The position numbers and the translations under genes were made by a program. A stretch of 8,400 bases of DNA from JAGLOK01 sp023139005. GTDB lineage: Bacteria > Bacillota > Clostridia > Christensenellales > UMGS416. Where the stretch lies: the NCBI GenBank assembly GCA_030637745.1, contig DAOWFX010000135.1:1-8400 (forward strand), read 5' to 3'. How positions within the stretch are numbered: the stretch's first letter is position 1; each line of letters starts with the position of its first letter. Of this stretch, positions 6,647 to 8,400 are shown in pieces. Under the pieces are notes generated by a model. That model searched no databases and had not been told where the DNA came from. It worked only from the letters and a program-made list of their open reading frames with translations.

Positions 6647-7683
6647 CCGCCAGTAACCATTCTAACGATATCTTTATACGTTAAGACAACGGCAAGCAAT
6701 ATGAACAAACCAAAACCAATCATCTGTATTAAGCCTTCTTTTTCGATGCTCAAGGGTTTTTTCCGTATTGCTTCTACACCAAATAGTATTAGTTTTGATC
6801 CATCAAGTGGAGGAACGGGTAGCAAGTTGAATACGCCCAAGTTCATCGAGATAAACGCAATGAGATTTAAGAAATATGAAAAATCTTGTGTTCGTGCAGT
6901 ATTTGCGATGATTCCAATAGACCCTACAGGACCTGCAACGTCTCCTGCACCTTCACCTCGTGTTACTAAACGGAATAAAAATCCCAGTAGTTCCTTGATT
7001 AAGGTAACAGAGTAGGAAAATCCTTTGGTAATAGCCTGCCCGAAAGGAACAGTCAACTTAGAGTTTGCAAGTGTTATTCCGATCATGTATCGATCGCTAT
7101 CTTCCATGTATCGAGGTTGTATTGTAATGTCCAACATTTGATCGTCTCTATCAATAACAAATTCTACAGGTGTATCTTTACTTGCAGATACGATTTCGTT
7201 AAGCTTTTCATAGTTACCATTGATGGATTGTCCATTGGCTGTAATGAACTCATCTCCAACTTCGAGTTGCGCCTCATATGCTGGGGTATCTTTGGTGACT
7301 GTCCCTACTACAGGTATTGATTTGTCAGGGACACCGACAGCAGTCAATAGAATAACAACCAATACATACGCTGTGACAATGTTCATTATAGGACCGGCTA
7401 GAATAACAATAATACGCTTCCAAATTGGATTCTTATGAAAGTTCAATTCACCTTTTTCGATAGATTCTGCATTATCAAATGCTACATATCCACCAAAAGG
7501 AATGGCACGCAAAGAATATGCGATACCGTTTTTCTTTTTTGAAAATATTTTCGGACCCATTCCGATTGCAAATTCATATATGTCAAATTTCAATAATCTG
7601 CCTGCGGTGTAGTGTCCCAACTCGTGTATCATAATCATGATACCGAGTAAGAGTATTGCAAGTATAATATATAGTATGGACAT
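6643..7683 (-). CDS. rseP: Site-2 intramembrane zinc metalloprotease, RseP/RasP family
   Basis: This is a 346-residue membrane protease of the type that clips anti-sigma factors and remnant signal peptides within the membrane (RasP in Bacillus, RseP in E. coli). The first membrane helix carries the zinc site HELGH (20-24; zinc ligands H20 and H24, catalytic E21). A single PDZ domain covers about 118-190, including VGTVTKDTPAYEAQLEVGD (126-144). The last zinc ligand is D294 in the NLLPVPPLDG segment (286-295). Hydrophobic segments lie near 3-19, 90-115, 268-290 and 319-336. The GPVG motif (251-254) before the third segment is also typical. Length and motif order match the Gram-positive form with one PDZ domain. 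The ATG start has AGGAAG 8 nt upstream. It sits 41 nt after dxr and overlaps ispG by 4 nt. The substrate cannot be told from this window. Confidence 0.95.
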   Translation of the reverse strand: MSILYIILAILLLGIMIMIHELGHYTAGRLLKFDIYEFAIGMGPKIFSKKKNGIAYSLRAIPFGGYVAFDNAESIEKGELNFHKNPIWKRIIVILAGPIMNIVTAYVLVVILLTAVGVPDKSIPVVGTVTKDTPAYEAQLEVGDEFITANGQSINGNYEKLNEIVSASKDTPVEFVIDRDDQMLDITIQPRYMEDSDRYMIGITLANSKLTVPFGQAITKGFSYSVTLIKELLGFLFRLVTRGEGAGDVAGPVGSIGIIANTARTQDFSYFLNLIAFISMNLGVFNLLPVPPLDGSKLILFGVEAIRKKPLSIEKEGLIQMIGFGLFILLAVVLTYKDIVRMVTGG

Positions 7684-7724
7684 CTAGTTCACTTCCTAAT
7701 TCGTTTTCTAAAAATTCAATGGGT

Positions 7725-8399
7725 TTATAATAAATCCATGCAATATTCACGTGTCTCTTTATCGAGTAATAATACATCTTCTATATCGCTTTCGTCAATA
7801 GATGGCATATAGTGATACACTTTGTTTACAATCTCCATAATATCAATAAATGATATCTTCTCTTTCAAGAATGCATCTACAGCCATTTCATTGGCAGCAT
7901 TGAGGATTACCGCTTTTCCATTCCCCTCATTTAATGCATCATATGCAAGTGCGAGTAATGAAAAGGTTTTCATATCCGGTTTGTAAAATTCTAATGCTCC
8001 ACATGAAAAAATATCAAGCTGTGGTACAGTACATGGTATGCGTTCTGGATAGGTCAGTGCATATTGAATTGGAATGCGCATATCCGGTACACCCATCTGC
8101 GATAGTATCGATCCATCTACAAACTCCACCATAGAGTGCACGATGCTCTTTGTATGGATTGCTACATCGATTCTGTCGGCCTGTAGCCCAAAGAGCCATT
8201 TGGCTTCAATGACTTCAAGCCCTTTGTTCATCATCGTTGCAGAGTCTATCGTAATCTTCCCACCCATGTCCCAATTAGGGTGCTTGAGAGCCATGGGAAG
8301 TGTTACACTATCTAGTTGCACTTTGGTGTATCCATAAAATGGTCCACCCGATGCAGTTAGGATAATCCGTTTGATTGCATTCTTGTTTTCATCATTTTG
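7725..8399 (-). CDS. dxr: 1-deoxy-D-xylulose 5-phosphate reductoisomerase, C-terminal part (N-terminus beyond window)
   Basis: DXR converts DXP to MEP with NADPH and a divalent metal, the first committed step of the MEP pathway. The visible 224 codons are the C-terminal half; the NADPH-binding domain and two metal ligands (D150 and E152 in E. coli numbering) lie beyond the right edge. Visible motifs are LTASGGPF (codons 14-21), KHPNW (39-43) and DSATMMNKGLEVIEA (52-66). Adding 169 to the visible codon number gives E. coli positions: S186, H209, W212, N227, K228 and metal ligand E231 are all present without gaps. The frame is open to the edge; a GTG at 8321..8319 is an internal Val (T-K-V-Q), not a start. 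The C-terminal helical domain (NAANEMAVDAFL and after) is complete and ends in TAA. ispG, two genes downstream, belongs to the same pathway. Confidence 0.96.
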   Translation of the reverse strand, partial: QNDENKNAIKRIILTASGGPFYGYTKVQLDSVTLPMALKHPNWDMGGKITIDSATMMNKGLEVIEAKWLFGLQADRIDVAIHTKSIVHSMVEFVDGSILSQMGVPDMRIPIQYALTYPERIPCTVPQLDIFSCGALEFYKPDMKTFSLLALAYDALNEGNGKAVILNAANEMAVDAFLKEKISFIDIMEIVNKVYHYMPSIDESDIEDVLLLDKETREYCMDLL

Positions 8400-8400
8400 A

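Noticed and set aside
6311..7015. Plus-strand open frame of 234 codons opposite rseP and ispG
   Set aside because: It is antisense to two well-conserved genes and its translation shows no recognisable domain; it is a shadow frame.
8319..8321. GTG as a start codon for a short dxr
   Set aside because: Upstream codons in the same frame encode the conserved SGGPF region of DXR and stay open to the window edge, so this GTG is an internal Val.
1..8400. Undescribed defence, mobile or other novel system
   Set aside because: All coding space is filled by recognised housekeeping families on one strand. No repeats, transposase, recombinase, tRNA or array was seen on either strand.

Overview
The window reads as the chromosome of a low-GC Firmicute, most likely a clostridial lineage. 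The evidence is a PolC-type replicative polymerase, methylerythritol-phosphate (MEP) pathway genes, strong GGAGG-like ribosome binding sites, and the dxr-rseP-ispG-polC order familiar in Clostridia. A finer taxonomic call is not supported. Every gene lies on the minus strand, so transcription runs from the right end to the left end of the window. No mobile element, CRISPR array, tRNA or rRNA was seen, and no stretch longer than 300 bases lacks a gene.

The right part (8400 to 718) looks like one co-transcribed block: the 3' part of dxr, then rseP, ispG, polC and a mgtC/sapB-family membrane protein gene. Gaps are short (41, 15 and 31 nt, and a 4-nt overlap between rseP and ispG). dxr and ispG are two steps of MEP isoprenoid synthesis. 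rseP is a site-2 membrane protease. polC is the main replicative DNA polymerase with its built-in proofreading exonuclease. The mgtC-type gene is the one unexpected neighbour; in many relatives rimP-nusA follows polC.

The left part (about 709 to 1) is the infC-rpmI(-rplT) ribosomal/translation operon with its own control region: a promoter with a perfect TTGACA, a structured leader of about 145 nt ending in a Rho-independent terminator (an L20-type attenuator), a strong ribosome binding site, and the rare AUU start codon typical of infC. An ATG preceded by GGAGGG at the extreme left edge is probably the first codon of rpmI.

The most notable anomaly is infC itself. Its reading frame is well conserved from the AUU start to the natural end, but it is broken by two in-frame stops, TAG at codon 115 and TAA at codon 126, each where the family has a sense residue (Lys and Glu). 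The second stop is immediately followed by ATG with an AAAGGG sequence upstream. This is either a real double nonsense event in a normally essential gene, a split gene, or a sequence error. Stop-codon reassignment is unlikely because TAG, TAA and TGA all end other genes here at their expected places. Apart from this and the leader, the region is ordinary housekeeping DNA, and I found no convincing undescribed system.
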